Source of the DNA: Alphaproteobacteria bacterium SO-S41
Lineage (GTDB): Bacteria; Pseudomonadota; Alphaproteobacteria; Micropepsales; Micropepsaceae
NCBI GenBank assembly: GCA_019670725.1
Contig: AP024629.1
Location: 4,340,001-4,404,000 of the forward strand
Reading direction: 5' to 3'
Length of the DNA: 64,000 nt
In this document: in pieces, positions 10,405-18,813 of the stretch
Numbering within the stretch: position 1 is the stretch's first letter
Layout of the letters: every line of letters begins with the position of its first letter
Notes under the pieces: model-generated
The model's input: only the letters and a program-made list of their open reading frames with translations
What the model was told of the DNA's origin: nothing
The model's database searches: none
Program-made: the position numbers and the translations under genes

Positions 10405-10441
10405 CGAAACGCACCCCGGCCCAGAGGGCAAGAGCGTTTCG
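10405..10441 (-). promoter_or_regulatory. Inverted repeat in the rpsA leader
   Basis: CGAAACGC (10405-10412) and GCGTTTCG (10434-10441) are perfect inverted copies around 21 nt that include a small GCCC/GGGC hairpin. The element starts 20 bp after the cmk stop codon and ends about 80 bp before rpsA. It could be a cmk terminator-like structure or a leader for autogenous control by S1. No T-run follows it. Confidence 0.4.
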
Positions 10442-10460
10442 AAATCCAAAGAGCAAAGCT

Positions 10461-11105
10461 TCAGGCTTCGAGTTTGCCGCGCGCGAGCTTCAAAGCCGCC
10501 GCGACGGCGGCGTCTATACTCAAATCGGTGGTGTCCAGCAAGGCGGCATCCGCCGCCGCCTTCATGGGGGCGGCGGCGCGCTCCGAATCGCGGGCGTCGC
10601 GGATGCGCAACTCGCCGAGGATCGCCTCATAGGTCTTGGCGGGGTCGGCGGCATGGACCTCGCGCCAGCGGCGGCGCGCGCGCTCCTCGACGCCGGCGGT
10701 CACGAAGATCTTCACCGGCGCATGCGGGGCGATCACCGTGCCGATATCGCGGCCATCCAACACCGCGCCCTTGCCGCCCGGCGGGACCAGCGCGAAATGA
10801 ACCTGCATCTCGCGCAGCGCCGAGCGCACTTCGGGCAGCACGGCAACCTGGCTGGCGGCCTCGCCGACCGCGGCGCTGCGCAGTTCCGTATCCGGAACGA
10901 TGCCCGGCCTGAACAGCTTGCAGGCATCGAGTGCGTCATGGCGGGACGAGGGATCGCCGCCGTCGCGCAGCACCAGAGCCGCAACGGCGCGGTAGAGCGC
11001 ACCGGTGTCGAGATGGTCGAAATGGAAATGCCGGGCCAGCGCCTTGGCGATCGTGCCCTTGCCCGACGCAGCGGTCCCGTCGATGGCGATGACGGGCAGC
11101 GTCAC
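10461..11105 (-). CDS. cmk: Cytidylate kinase
   Basis: Cmk phosphorylates CMP and dCMP with ATP. The 214-residue protein has a Walker A loop GTAASGKGT (residues 10-18), the GRDIGT nucleotide motif and an RRRWRE lid-like arginine cluster. The start is a GTG that overlaps the aroA stop codon as GTGA, so translation is probably coupled. Confidence 0.95.
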   Translation of the reverse strand: MTLPVIAIDGTAASGKGTIAKALARHFHFDHLDTGALYRAVAALVLRDGGDPSSRHDALDACKLFRPGIVPDTELRSAAVGEAASQVAVLPEVRSALREMQVHFALVPPGGKGAVLDGRDIGTVIAPHAPVKIFVTAGVEERARRRWREVHAADPAKTYEAILGELRIRDARDSERAAAPMKAAADAALLDTTDLSIDAAVAAALKLARGKLEA

Positions 11106-12460
11106 CGATTGACCCGGACGAGGCCGCCCCCGAGGCCGGTCATCAGCTCGGTAAAGCCCGGAAAACTGGTCGCGATGAAGGCGCTGTCGTCCACTGTGAC
11201 GGGGGTCTTGGCGGCGAGGCCGGCGACCAGGAAGGACATGGCGATGCGGTGGTCCATCTCGGTCGCGATGGTCGCCCCGCCCGGCATGCCGCCGGGGCCG
11301 TTGCCCTCGACGATGAGGCCGTCGTCCAGTTCGGTGACCTTGACGCCGCAGGCGGCGAGCCCGCGGGCCATGGCGGCGATCCGGTCGCTTTCCTTGACGC
11401 GCAGCTCCTTCAGCCCGCGCATGACCGTTCGGCCCTCGGCAAAGGAGGCGAGCACGGCGAGGATCGGGTATTCGTCGATCATCGAGGGCGCCCGTTCCGG
11501 CGGCACTTCGATGCCTTTCAGGGCGGAAAACCGGGCCCGGAGCGCAGCGATGGGCTCGCCGCCCTCGTCGCGCCGGTCGATGATATCAAGGCTGGCGCCC
11601 ATCTCGCGCAGGGTCTCGAAGAGGCCGGCGCGGGTCGGGTTCATCAGCACGCCCTCGACCGTGACGTCGCTGTCCGGGACCAGCAGTGCAGCGGCGAGAG
11701 GGAAGGCCGCCGAGGAGGGATCGCCGGGAACCGCGATCGAAATCGCCCGCAAATCCGCCCCGCCTTCGACCGAGACGGCATGGCCCTCGTCATGGGTCTC
11801 GACGGAAACGCTCGCCCCGAAGGCGCGCAGCATGCGCTCGGTATGGTCACGGGTCGCCTCGCGCTCAACTACCGTGGTGCGGCCCGGCGCGTTGAGGCCG
11901 GCCAGCAGGATCGCGGATTTGACCTGCGCCGAGGCGACCGGGCTCACATAGGTGACCGGCATGGGATTGGCCGAACCACGCAGGGTCAGAGGCAGGCGCC
12001 CGCCTGCCCGGCCCATCGATTCGGCGCCGAAACGCCCCAGCGGATCCAGCACGCGACTCATGGGACGACGGCAGAGCGAGGCATCGCCCGTAAAGGTACA
12101 GGCGATCGGCGTCGTGGAGACCGCGCCCATGGCAAGGCGGACACCGGTGCCGGAATTACCGAAATCGAGCACGCCGCCCGGCTCGGCAAAGCCGCCGACC
12201 CCGACCCCGTGAATGCGCCAGACGCCGTCATCCCCGCGCGTGACCTCGGCGCCCAGCGCCGCCATGGCAGCGCCCGTGCGCAGCACGTCTTCGCCCTCCA
12301 GCAGGCCGGTGACCACGGTCTCGCCGACCGCCATCGCGCCCAGAATCAGCGCCCGGTGCGAGATCGACTTGTCGCCGGGGATGCGAATCCGGCCCGCAAG
12401 CCCGGTGGAGGCGCGCGCGCGCAAAGGGGCAGCGGCGTGGGCTGTCGTCATGACGGGCAA
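11102..12460 (-). CDS. aroA: 3-phosphoshikimate 1-carboxyvinyltransferase (EPSP synthase)
   Basis: AroA transfers enolpyruvyl from PEP to shikimate 3-phosphate. The 452-residue protein carries GDKSISHRA near the N-terminus, GNSGTGVRL, and the [15 protein letters not shown] region with the catalytic aspartate. Its length and the Ala in the [15 protein letters not shown] region fit the class II type common in alphaproteobacteria, though I cannot confirm the class by alignment. It is the first gene of aroA-cmk-rpsA. Confidence 0.95.
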   Translation of the reverse strand: MPVMTTAHAAAPLRARASTGLAGRIRIPGDKSISHRALILGAMAVGETVVTGLLEGEDVLRTGAAMAALGAEVTRGDDGVWRIHGVGVGGFAEPGGVLDFGNSGTGVRLAMGAVSTTPIACTFTGDASLCRRPMSRVLDPLGRFGAESMGRAGGRLPLTLRGSANPMPVTYVSPVASAQVKSAILLAGLNAPGRTTVVEREATRDHTERMLRAFGASVSVETHDEGHAVSVEGGADLRAISIAVPGDPSSAAFPLAAALLVPDSDVTVEGVLMNPTRAGLFETLREMGASLDIIDRRDEGGEPIAALRARFSALKGIEVPPERAPSMIDEYPILAVLASFAEGRTVMRGLKELRVKESDRIAAMARGLAACGVKVTELDDGLIVEGNGPGGMPGGATIATEMDHRIAMSFLVAGLAAKTPVTVDDSAFIATSFPGFTELMTGLGGGLVRVNR

Positions 12461-12591
12461 TATCCGGGGCCAGGGCGGTTTTTCTCTCTTTGACAGCGGC
12501 GAGCGCGCGTGGCAATGGTCCCGGCCCTTCGCGGGGCCTTGAGGACGCGGTGCCCTTTGCGCCGCCCAAAATTTTGCAGGACTGAGGATAA

Positions 12592-13146
12592 GTGGCTGAT
12601 CCCAAGCTCGGCACGAAGCGTCAATGCCCGTCGTGTGGCGCGCGCTTCTATGATCTCAACAAGAAGCCCAATGTCTGCCCGAAGTGCGAACACGTCTTCG
12701 AGCCCGAGGCCATCCTGAAGCCGCGCAAGCCGCGCGCGACGGAGAAGGCCAAGGAGGTCGCCCGCGCGCCGGTGGCCGCCGAAGCGGACGAGGATGAAGA
12801 CGAGGCCGAGGACGGCGACGACGAGGAAGAAGACGAGGTCGAAGAGGTCGAGGACGTCGCCGACGAAGCCGAGGAGATCGAGGCCGGCGAGGAAGTCGCC
12901 ACCGAGCTGACCGGCGACACCGAGGATGACGAGCTGGAAGACGGCGAGGAAGTCGCGACCGGTCCCAAGAAGAAGGGCCGCCGCGGCACGACCGAAGAGG
13001 TCGATCCTGACCTGGTCGAGTTCGATGAGGAAGACATCGAAGGCGACGACGATGAGGAAGACGACGACACCCTCATCGAGGCCGACGACGGCGACGACGA
13101 CCTCAGCGACATCGTCGACGATCCGAGCGTCGGGAAAGACGATTAA
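12592..13146 (+). CDS. FYDLN-acid / TIGR02300 family protein
   Basis: This 184-residue protein starts with GTG. The N-terminal third holds a zinc-ribbon-like region with two CxxC pairs (CPSC and CPKC) around the FYDLNK sequence that names the family. The rest is an extremely acidic, low-complexity Asp/Glu tail interrupted by one basic patch (KKKGRRG). The family is found mainly in alphaproteobacteria next to aroA and its function is unknown. It is divergent from aroA. Confidence 0.85.
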   Translation: MADPKLGTKRQCPSCGARFYDLNKKPNVCPKCEHVFEPEAILKPRKPRATEKAKEVARAPVAAEADEDEDEAEDGDDEEEDEVEEVEDVADEAEEIEAGEEVATELTGDTEDDELEDGEEVATGPKKKGRRGTTEEVDPDLVEFDEEDIEGDDDEEDDDTLIEADDGDDDLSDIVDDPSVGKDD

Positions 13147-13231
13147 TCGCAATCTTCGTATTGCAGTTTTCGGGGACGGAGATTAAAGCTCCGCCCCTTC
13201 GCGCCGGGCCCCAACCTGGCAGCGGAAAAGT

Positions 13232-13307
<76 letters not shown>

Positions 13308-13421
13308 TTTCCTTCCTTTACATTTGCCCTGACGCCGGCCGCTTGGCCGGGTGCGCCGCGGCGTGCTTAAGCTTGGCTGCGGCCTGACGAACGCGCCGCG
13401 CGCGGATCGCGGGGGATTCCG

Positions 13422-14417
13422 ATGAGCCATGACGCGACTTGTCCGTGCGGGCGCGGCCGCATCGACGTCCACGCCCATTTCCTGCCCGAATGCTACACGG
13501 CCGCCCTCGCCAAAGCGGGCCTGACGCTGGTCGACGGCTTTCCGGTGCCGGCCTGGAGCCGCGACGAGGCGATCGGGCTGATGGACCGGCAAGGCATCGC
13601 GACGGCGATAATCTCGCTCTCCTCGCCGGCGGTGCATTTCCTGCCCGAGGCCGAGCGCCCCGGCCTCTGCCGCGCCGTGAACGAGGCGGGCGCGGACCTG
13701 ATGCGCAGCGACCCCGAACGCTTCGGCTTCTTCGCGACCCTGCCGATGCCGGATGTCGCGGCGGCGCTCGCCGAAATCGACTTCGCCTTCGAGACGCTCG
13801 GCGTCGACGGCATCATCCTCGAAACCAATATCGACGGCGTCTATCTGGGCGCACCCCAGTTCGCGCCGGTCTTCGCGGAACTGAACCGGCGCCAGGCGAC
13901 GGTCTTCCTGCACCCGACCAGCCCCGCCTGCGCCCCGCAACTGACGCTCGGCCGCCCTGCGCCGCTGCTAGAGTTCCCCCTCGACACGACGCGGACGCTG
14001 GTCGACCTGCTCTATGCCCGCACGCTGCAGACCAATCCCGACATCAAGATCATCGTGCCGCATGGCGGCGCGGCGCTGCCGGCGCTGGTCGCGCGCATTG
14101 CGGCCTTCGCGAACCTGCCCTTCATCAATCCGCGCCCGGCGAGCGAACAGGAGGTCTTCGAGACTCTGGAGAAGCTCTATTACGACGTGGCGCTGTCGGC
14201 GCATCCCATCGCCTTTGCCGGTCTCCGCCGCATCGCGCCGATCACCCAGATCCTCTTCGGTAGCGACTGGCCGTTCACGCCGGAGATCGGGGTGTGGCGC
14301 AACCTTCATCAGCTCGACAACGAACTCGGCTTGAGTGAGGCCGACGCCCACGCCATCGCCCGCGCCAATGCCGAGCAGGTTTTCCCCCGCCTGGCGGCGC
14401 ACGCCAGGCAGACTTAG
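13422..14417 (+). CDS. Amidohydrolase-2 (ACMSD-like) family protein
   Basis: This metal-dependent TIM-barrel hydrolase or decarboxylase has 331 residues. The metal motif DVHAHF is at residues 15-20, followed by FLHPTSP, a VPHGG metal histidine and the terminal GSDWPF aspartate. The set is typical of the ACMSD / gamma-resorcylate decarboxylase branch. The substrate cannot be told. The phosphatase gene starts 9 bp downstream, so the two are probably cotranscribed. Confidence 0.85.
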   Translation: MSHDATCPCGRGRIDVHAHFLPECYTAALAKAGLTLVDGFPVPAWSRDEAIGLMDRQGIATAIISLSSPAVHFLPEAERPGLCRAVNEAGADLMRSDPERFGFFATLPMPDVAAALAEIDFAFETLGVDGIILETNIDGVYLGAPQFAPVFAELNRRQATVFLHPTSPACAPQLTLGRPAPLLEFPLDTTRTLVDLLYARTLQTNPDIKIIVPHGGAALPALVARIAAFANLPFINPRPASEQEVFETLEKLYYDVALSAHPIAFAGLRRIAPITQILFGSDWPFTPEIGVWRNLHQLDNELGLSEADAHAIARANAEQVFPRLAAHARQT

Positions 14418-14426
14418 GACACGCTC

Positions 14427-15281
14427 ATGATCCGCAAGCTGATTTCGACCTTTGCGCTCGCCGCCGCGCTTGGCCTCACCGCCCTCGCCGCGCCTGGCGA
14501 CAGTCTCGGCATTCCCTCAATTCCCAATCTCCGCGACACCGGCGGCTACAGCACCGCCGACGGCGCACGCCTGCGCGAGGGGCTGCTCTACCGCTCCAAC
14601 CAGTTGAGCGGGCTGAGCGATGAGGACAAGCAGCGCCTCGCCGCGCTCGGCCTCCGCACCGATTTCGATCTGCGCACCGAGAAGGAGCGCACCGCGCGGC
14701 CCGATGAAGTGCCGGCCGATGTCGAGATCATCTGGCTCGATGTTTCATCCGGCACTGACCGGACCGAGCTGCTGAAGCTGGTCGACGCACTGAAGGACCC
14801 AAAGGCCGCCAGCCTTGCCTATGCCGACGGCAAGGCGGAGGCGGTGCTCGCCGCGATCTATCCGCATCTCGTCTCGGATGAAGGCGCGCGCGCCGCCTAT
14901 CGCGGGCTCTACCTGAAACTCGCCGAGCCCGGCCGGCTGCCGGCACTCGTCCATTGTACTGCCGGCAAGGACCGCACGGGCTGGGCCGCGGCCGCGCTGC
15001 TGACCCTGCTCGGCGTGCCTCGCGAGACCGTGGTCGCCGACTATCTGCGCAGCAACGAGTACACCCTGCCCGCCTATACCGACAAAATCGACGCCTTCGT
15101 CGCCGCCGGCGGCGACCGTGCCATCGTCGAGGCGCTCTACGGCGTGAAGCCGTCCTATCTCGACGCCGCCTTCGCGGAAGTTGAAGCGAAATACGGCTCC
15201 ATCGAGGGCTATTTCACCGAAGGGCTCGGCATCGACCTCGCGCAACAGCAGAAGCTGCGCGAGGTCTTCCTGACGCGCTGA
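14427..15281 (+). CDS. Secreted tyrosine/serine phosphatase-like protein
   Basis: The 284-residue protein has an N-terminal signal peptide (about residues 1-22), then NLRDTGGY and YRSNQL motifs. The phosphatase P-loop HCTAGKDRTG carries Cys177 and Arg183. These are the marks of the Tyr_phosphatase_3 (PtpB-like) family, which acts on phosphotyrosine or phosphoinositides. The signal peptide suggests a periplasmic enzyme. It ends 1 bp from the convergent zinc alcohol dehydrogenase gene. Confidence 0.85.
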   Translation: MIRKLISTFALAAALGLTALAAPGDSLGIPSIPNLRDTGGYSTADGARLREGLLYRSNQLSGLSDEDKQRLAALGLRTDFDLRTEKERTARPDEVPADVEIIWLDVSSGTDRTELLKLVDALKDPKAASLAYADGKAEAVLAAIYPHLVSDEGARAAYRGLYLKLAEPGRLPALVHCTAGKDRTGWAAAALLTLLGVPRETVVADYLRSNEYTLPAYTDKIDAFVAAGGDRAIVEALYGVKPSYLDAAFAEVEAKYGSIEGYFTEGLGIDLAQQQKLREVFLTR

Positions 15282-15282
15282 C

Positions 15283-16458
15283 CTAAGCGAATGGGTTAAT
15301 GACGACCTTGATGCAGCCGTCCTTCTTCTCCTGGAACATCTTGTAGGCATCGGGCCCGTCTTCGAGCCCGATCTTGTGCGTGATCAGGAAGGACGGGTCG
15401 ATCTCGCCGTCGACGATCTTCTGCATCAGCGGCTTGAGGTATTTCTGCACATGAGTCTGGCCGCTCTTCAGCGTCAGGCCCTTGCCGACAAATGCGCCCA
15501 TGGGGGTGGTGACGTTCGCGATGAAGACACCCGGCAGCGAGATCGTGCCGCCCGGGCGGCAGGCAAGCACCGCCTGCTGGAAGGCGTAGGGCCGCTCGGT
15601 GCTGGTGAGCTTGGTCTGCAGCGTTTCGACCATGCCTGCGATGCCGCCGCCTTCACCATGGCTCTCCAGACCGACCGCTTCGATCACTGAATCGGGGCCA
15701 AGGCCGCCAGTCATCGAGCGAATGCGGTCCTGCAGCTCGCCGGCGGTGTAGTCCAGCGTCTCGGCGCCCGACTGCGCGGCGAGCGCCAGCCGCTCGGGAA
15801 CCCGGTCGACCGCAATGACGCGTTCGGCGCCCAGCATAAAGGCCGAGCGGATCGCGAACTGCCCGACCGGACCGCACCCGAAGACGAGCACCGTGTCGCC
15901 GCGCTGGATATTGGCATTCTCCGCCGCCATGTAGCCGGTCGGGAAAATGTCGGAGAGAAAGAGGACCTGATCGTCGGTCAGCCCGTCCGGCACCTTGATC
16001 GGCCCGACATCGGCATAGGGCACGCGCAGATATTCCGCCTGGCCGCCGGCAAAGCCGCCATAGGTGTGCGAGTAGCCGAAGAGACCGGCCGTCTGGTAGC
16101 CGATCTGGGGAATCTGCAGCGCTCCGTTGGGGTTGCTCCGCTCGCAGAGCGAATAGTTTTCCCATTTGCATTGGCGGCATTCGCCGCAGCTCATGACGAA
16201 CGGCACGACGACGCGGTCGCCGACCTTCAGCTTGTGCGCTGCGCCGGGACCGACGGCGACGACTTCGCCCATCGTCTCGTGGCCCATCACGTCGCCGGAC
16301 TTCATGCCGGGGACGAAGCCGCCATAGAGATGAAGGTCAGAGCCGCAGATCGCGCAGCTCGTCACCTTGATGATCACGTCGCGCGCATCTTCGATCGTGG
16401 GATCGGGAACCGTCTCGCAGCGAATGTCCCCCGTGCCGTGCCAGCAAAGCGCTTTCAT
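15283..16458 (-). CDS. Zinc-dependent alcohol dehydrogenase (FDH-like MDR family)
   Basis: The medium-chain dehydrogenase has 391 residues. Catalytic zinc ligands include Cys38 and His60-Glu61 (MGHETMGEV). Structural zinc is bound by Cys91, Cys94, Cys97 and Cys105. A GCGPVGQ Rossmann loop follows. The overall pattern (MKALCWHGTGDIRCETV start) matches the glutathione-independent formaldehyde dehydrogenase-like branch, whose natural substrate is often unknown. A GGAAC-N16-GCTT promoter lies 29 bp upstream, suggesting stress-sigma control. Confidence 0.88.
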   Translation of the reverse strand: MKALCWHGTGDIRCETVPDPTIEDARDVIIKVTSCAICGSDLHLYGGFVPGMKSGDVMGHETMGEVVAVGPGAAHKLKVGDRVVVPFVMSCGECRQCKWENYSLCERSNPNGALQIPQIGYQTAGLFGYSHTYGGFAGGQAEYLRVPYADVGPIKVPDGLTDDQVLFLSDIFPTGYMAAENANIQRGDTVLVFGCGPVGQFAIRSAFMLGAERVIAVDRVPERLALAAQSGAETLDYTAGELQDRIRSMTGGLGPDSVIEAVGLESHGEGGGIAGMVETLQTKLTSTERPYAFQQAVLACRPGGTISLPGVFIANVTTPMGAFVGKGLTLKSGQTHVQKYLKPLMQKIVDGEIDPSFLITHKIGLEDGPDAYKMFQEKKDGCIKVVINPFA

Positions 16459-16486
16459 CGTCTTCTCCTTGTGCGTGTGGCGACCA

Positions 16487-16511
16487 AAGCCGCGCCACCC
16501 CCTTCCGTTCC
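16487..16511 (-). promoter_or_regulatory. ECF-type promoter (GGAAC-N16-GCTT) of the zinc ADH gene
   Basis: Reading on the minus strand, GGAAC (16511-16507) is followed after exactly 16 nt by GCTT (16490-16487). The predicted start of transcription is near 16480, about 22 nt before the start codon. The same layout occurs at two other minus-strand promoters nearby. The known alphaproteobacterial EcfG consensus is GGAAC-N16/17-CGTT. Confidence 0.6.
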
Positions 16512-16537
16512 GCTGTGCTGCGGAATCGCCAAAAGAA

Positions 16538-16565
16538 AAGGGCGGCGCTTCACAGCGCCGCCCTT
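16538..16565 (-). terminator. Rho-independent terminator of the hemerythrin-peptide-membrane protein unit
   Basis: A 12-bp perfect stem (AAGGGCGGCGCT / AGCGCCGCCCTT) has a 4-nt loop. On the minus strand it is followed by TTCTTTT. It lies 19 bp beyond the membrane-protein stop codon and upstream of the zinc ADH promoter, so the two are separate units. Confidence 0.9.
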
Positions 16566-16584
16566 CTTGGTCTGGAAGCAGACG

Positions 16585-17508
16585 TTAGGCGGTGACGATC
16601 GTGCGACGGGCGATCGGGAAGCCATCCTTCTCGAAGCGCGCATAGACCGCCGACATCATCGCGACGATTGCCCCGAAGAGCAGCGACAGCGCGATCCAGA
16701 GGCTGGCATAGCTCGCCGCCTTGCGCGCGGCATCGGCGGCCTGTTTTGCTTTGGCCTGCGTTTCCGCCTGCAGCGTATCGATGCGCGTGACGGCTGCGCC
16801 TTCGGTGATGCCGGCATGGCGGGCGGTCAGCTCGATCAGACGCGGGCGGTCGTCCTGCGGGATGGCGATGCCATTCATGAAGCCCGCGCCGAGAATGCGG
16901 CCCGCCTCTTCACGATCGGCTTCGGCTCCGGCAACCGACATAGGCGCGCCGGCCGGCACCGGGCCAAGGCCGGTCCCATCAGGCGCAGGCGTAGCGGCGG
17001 GCGCAGCGGCAGTCGGGCGGAACAGCTTGTCGACGAAATACGCATTCATGCCGTCCCTGTCGGCCTCGTCCTTCGACGCCGCACCGTAAAGCGCCGCAGT
17101 GGTCGCCGCGGTATTGCCGGCGCTGAGGCTGGTCAAGGCGACCATGGTCAGGGTCGCCAGTACCGCGACGGCCCAGGCGACCAGCCCGTGCGCACCGGCG
17201 CGGACATTCTCCTCACGGTCGCTTTCAATGACCGGCCCCATCAGGCGGCCGACCAGGTGACCGCCGACGGCGAACCCGAAGGCCTGGGCGGTCAGGAAGT
17301 AGATCGCCCCGAGGGTCAGAAAGACCGGAAGCGACGGGCCTTCATTGGTCACGGGATTGACGAGAAGCAGCCCGAATCCCGCGCCCAGCGTCAGCAGGAA
17401 GAAGGTGACCGCGGTGGCGGCGACGCCGCCGGCGATCGCCAAGCCCCAGGAGAATCGCGCGCCCGCCGGTTCGGACAGTGCTTCGTCGATAACGATGGTA
17501 TCGCTCAT
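16585..17508 (-). CDS. Polytopic membrane protein of unknown function
   Basis: The 307-residue protein has about four hydrophobic segments: residues 20-48, 62-86 and 105-130, and one near 270-292. An Ala/Pro-rich loop and a helical, charged stretch lie between the third and fourth. I do not recognise a named family. An AGGAGGGG ribosome binding site precedes the ATG. It is the last gene before a strong terminator and follows a 26-residue membrane peptide gene by 38 bp. The company of hemerythrin and ECF-type promoters suggests an envelope stress role, which is inference. Confidence 0.75.
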   Translation of the reverse strand: MSDTIVIDEALSEPAGARFSWGLAIAGGVAATAVTFFLLTLGAGFGLLLVNPVTNEGPSLPVFLTLGAIYFLTAQAFGFAVGGHLVGRLMGPVIESDREENVRAGAHGLVAWAVAVLATLTMVALTSLSAGNTAATTAALYGAASKDEADRDGMNAYFVDKLFRPTAAAPAATPAPDGTGLGPVPAGAPMSVAGAEADREEAGRILGAGFMNGIAIPQDDRPRLIELTARHAGITEGAAVTRIDTLQAETQAKAKQAADAARKAASYASLWIALSLLFGAIVAMMSAVYARFEKDGFPIARRTIVTA

Positions 17509-17546
17509 TATTATTACCCCTCCTGCGGCGCGAGGCCGCTAAGTCG

Positions 17547-17627
17547 TTACATGTGGCCGGTGAAGACCCAGAGCAGAAGGATGATCGGAATCGGAACGCC
17601 GACGAGCCAGAGCAGTGCTGAACGCAT
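17547..17627 (-). CDS. 26-residue hydrophobic membrane peptide
   Basis: The reading frame encodes a 26-residue peptide starting MRSALLWLVGVPIPIILLL and ending VFTGHM. It is almost entirely one membrane helix with a GVPIPI break. Short peptides of this type appear in alphaproteobacterial stress regions in my recollection, but I cannot cite a family. A strong Shine-Dalgarno GAGGAGG lies 7 nt before the ATG. A GGAAC-N16-GCTT promoter lies 29 bp upstream. It is shorter than normal gene-calling limits. Confidence 0.7.
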   Translation of the reverse strand: MRSALLWLVGVPIPIILLLWVFTGHM

Positions 17628-17656
17628 GATGTGTCCTCCTCAAAATGTGTTTCGGT

Positions 17657-17681
17657 AAGCGCGGAACCTTCGAAAGGTTCC
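17657..17681 (-). promoter_or_regulatory. ECF-type promoter (GGAAC-N16-GCTT) of the membrane peptide gene
   Basis: On the minus strand GGAAC (17681-17677) is followed after 16 nt by GCTT (17660-17657). Predicted start of transcription is near 17650, about 23 nt before the peptide ATG. The -35 lies in a perfect 8-bp inverted repeat (GGAACCTT / AAGGTTCC, 17663-17681), just after the hemerythrin stop codon. That repeat may also act as a 3' hairpin for the hemerythrin mRNA. Confidence 0.6.
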
Positions 17682-17682
17682 G

Positions 17683-18225
17683 TTAGGCGGCAGGAGCTTC
17701 GACGGGTGAGCCCTGCGTCATCTTGTGGCCCGTGAACGAGCGGGTCTCGGGCGAGGGCAAGCCGCTCGCCTTGATGGACGCGAGCAGCTCTTTCTTGCGC
17801 ATGGCCATCTGCGCACCGAGCGCTTCGGTGTCGACGCCGGCTTTTTTGGCCTGCGCGAACATGCCTTCGGCGCGCTGTTCTTCTTCCTTCACGTGATGCT
17901 TGATCATCTCGGACAGGACCTTGACCTTGGCGTCGTAGAACTGGTCTTCGGGATTGCCGGCTTCGATCTCGGCCATGATGACCTTGGCGCCGTCATGTTC
18001 GACATAGGCCTCGTTCAGCAGGTCCTCTTCGATCTCGCCGTTGCAGCCAGGATAGAAAATCTCTTCCTCGATCGAGGTGTGCACGGTCAGCTCGGTGCAG
18101 ATTTCGGTCGCCAGCTTCTTCTTGCGGTCGGCCCCCTTGGCGGATTCGAACTTGGCGAAGAGGTCTTCCACCTTGCGGTGATCGGCCTTCAGCATCGCAA
18201 CGGCGTCCATCGGTTCTTTGGCCAT
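17683..18225 (-). CDS. Hemerythrin domain protein
   Basis: The 180-residue helical protein has the spaced hemerythrin ligands: HRKVEDLF near residue 16, HTSIEEEIFYPG, an HD pair (EHDGAKVIMAE) and HHVKEEE. These would bind a di-iron centre for oxygen, NO or redox sensing. The ATG at 18225 follows a GAGGGG ribosome binding site; an upstream extension is not needed. A GGAAC-N16-GCTT promoter lies 42 bp upstream. The gene is divergent from the DUF883 gene, which has its own ECF-type promoter. Confidence 0.88.
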   Translation of the reverse strand: MAKEPMDAVAMLKADHRKVEDLFAKFESAKGADRKKKLATEICTELTVHTSIEEEIFYPGCNGEIEEDLLNEAYVEHDGAKVIMAEIEAGNPEDQFYDAKVKVLSEMIKHHVKEEEQRAEGMFAQAKKAGVDTEALGAQMAMRKKELLASIKASGLPSPETRSFTGHKMTQGSPVEAPAA

Positions 18226-18267
18226 GTGCCCCTCAACGTGTTCGCGCCCAACGCGCGGCGCTGTATC

Positions 18268-18292
18268 AAGCGGCACGCGCATCAATGGTTCC
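18268..18292 (-). promoter_or_regulatory. ECF-type promoter (GGAAC-N16-GCTT) of the hemerythrin gene
   Basis: On the minus strand GGAAC (18292-18288) is followed after exactly 16 nt by GCTT (18271-18268). Predicted start of transcription is near 18262, about 37 nt before the ATG. It stands back to back with the plus-strand promoter beginning at 18301. Confidence 0.6.
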
Positions 18293-18300
18293 GGACACGC

Positions 18301-18325
18301 GGAACGATTTGCGGAGACGTACGTT
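18301..18325 (+). promoter_or_regulatory. EcfG-type general stress promoter of the DUF883 gene
   Basis: GGAAC at 18301-18305, 16 nt, then CGTT at 18322-18325. This is an exact match to the general stress sigma factor (EcfG/SigT) consensus of alphaproteobacteria. Transcription would start near 18331, about 46 nt before the ATG. Confidence 0.75.
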
Positions 18326-18376
18326 TGGGTCTGTGAACGGCCGCGCATCCGGCGTCGGCCTGCTGGAGACCTCGCC

Positions 18377-18670
18377 ATGCCCGCTACGCCCAATCTCGCC
18401 CGCGTCAATGGCGTCACCGAAGACGTCGCGGATGACGCCAAGTCGCTGGTCGGCCGCGCTGCCGACGCTGCATCGGACGGTTTCGACAGCGCCGCCGATT
18501 TTGTCACCAACGGCGTGAAGAATCTGACGGATGGCGCGTCGGATGTCACCGAATGGACCGGCGACCGCTTGTCGGCCCTGCGGGACCGCGTGCAGGAAAA
18601 GCCTGTCCAAACCCTGGCTATCGCCGCCGGTATCGGCGCGTTGGTCGGCTACCTGTTCCTGCGTCGCTAG
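18377..18670 (+). CDS. DUF883 (ElaB/YqjD-like) membrane-anchored protein
   Basis: The 97-residue protein has an amphipathic, alanine-rich helical body and a C-terminal membrane helix with glycines (AIAAGIGALVGYLFLRR), the hallmark of the DUF883 family. Family members are stress- and stationary-phase-induced and can bind ribosomes at the membrane. A GGAG ribosome binding site precedes the ATG. The exact EcfG-type promoter upstream supports stress induction. The long 3' untranslated region contains a structured element and a terminator. Confidence 0.82.
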   Translation: MPATPNLARVNGVTEDVADDAKSLVGRAADAASDGFDSAADFVTNGVKNLTDGASDVTEWTGDRLSALRDRVQEKPVQTLAIAAGIGALVGYLFLRR

Positions 18671-18690
18671 CGCGCCGCGCGATACCTGAG

Positions 18691-18788
18691 GTGCGACTCC
18701 TGCGTATCTAGGGGGAGCCTCGAAGGATGCAGCTCGGCTCAGCGGCCTGCGTGGTTCGAGGCTCGGCGGTTAGAACGCCGCCTCGCAC
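18691..18788 (+). ncRNA. Candidate structured RNA (three-way junction) or degenerate REP-like element
   Basis: Outer arms GTGCGA (18691-18696) and TCGCAC (18783-18788) pair. Inside, hairpin A pairs GAGCCTCGAA (18715-18724) with TTCGAGGCTC (18755-18764) and also ATGCAG (18727-18732) with CTGCGT (18747-18752). Hairpin B (GGCGG/CCGCC, 18765-18782) abuts both hairpin A and the closing helix. The flanking CCTGAGG...CCTCGAAGGAT also resembles a common alphaproteobacterial intergenic palindrome, so a DNA repeat is the main alternative. Confidence 0.4.
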
Positions 18789-18813
18789 GTCACCTTTTTC
18801 CTCCCCAACTTTC

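Noticed and set aside
13172-13197. GC-rich hairpin before tRNA-Ala considered as a terminator
   Set aside because: The stem has a mismatch and no T-run follows; left as a comment in the tRNA entry.
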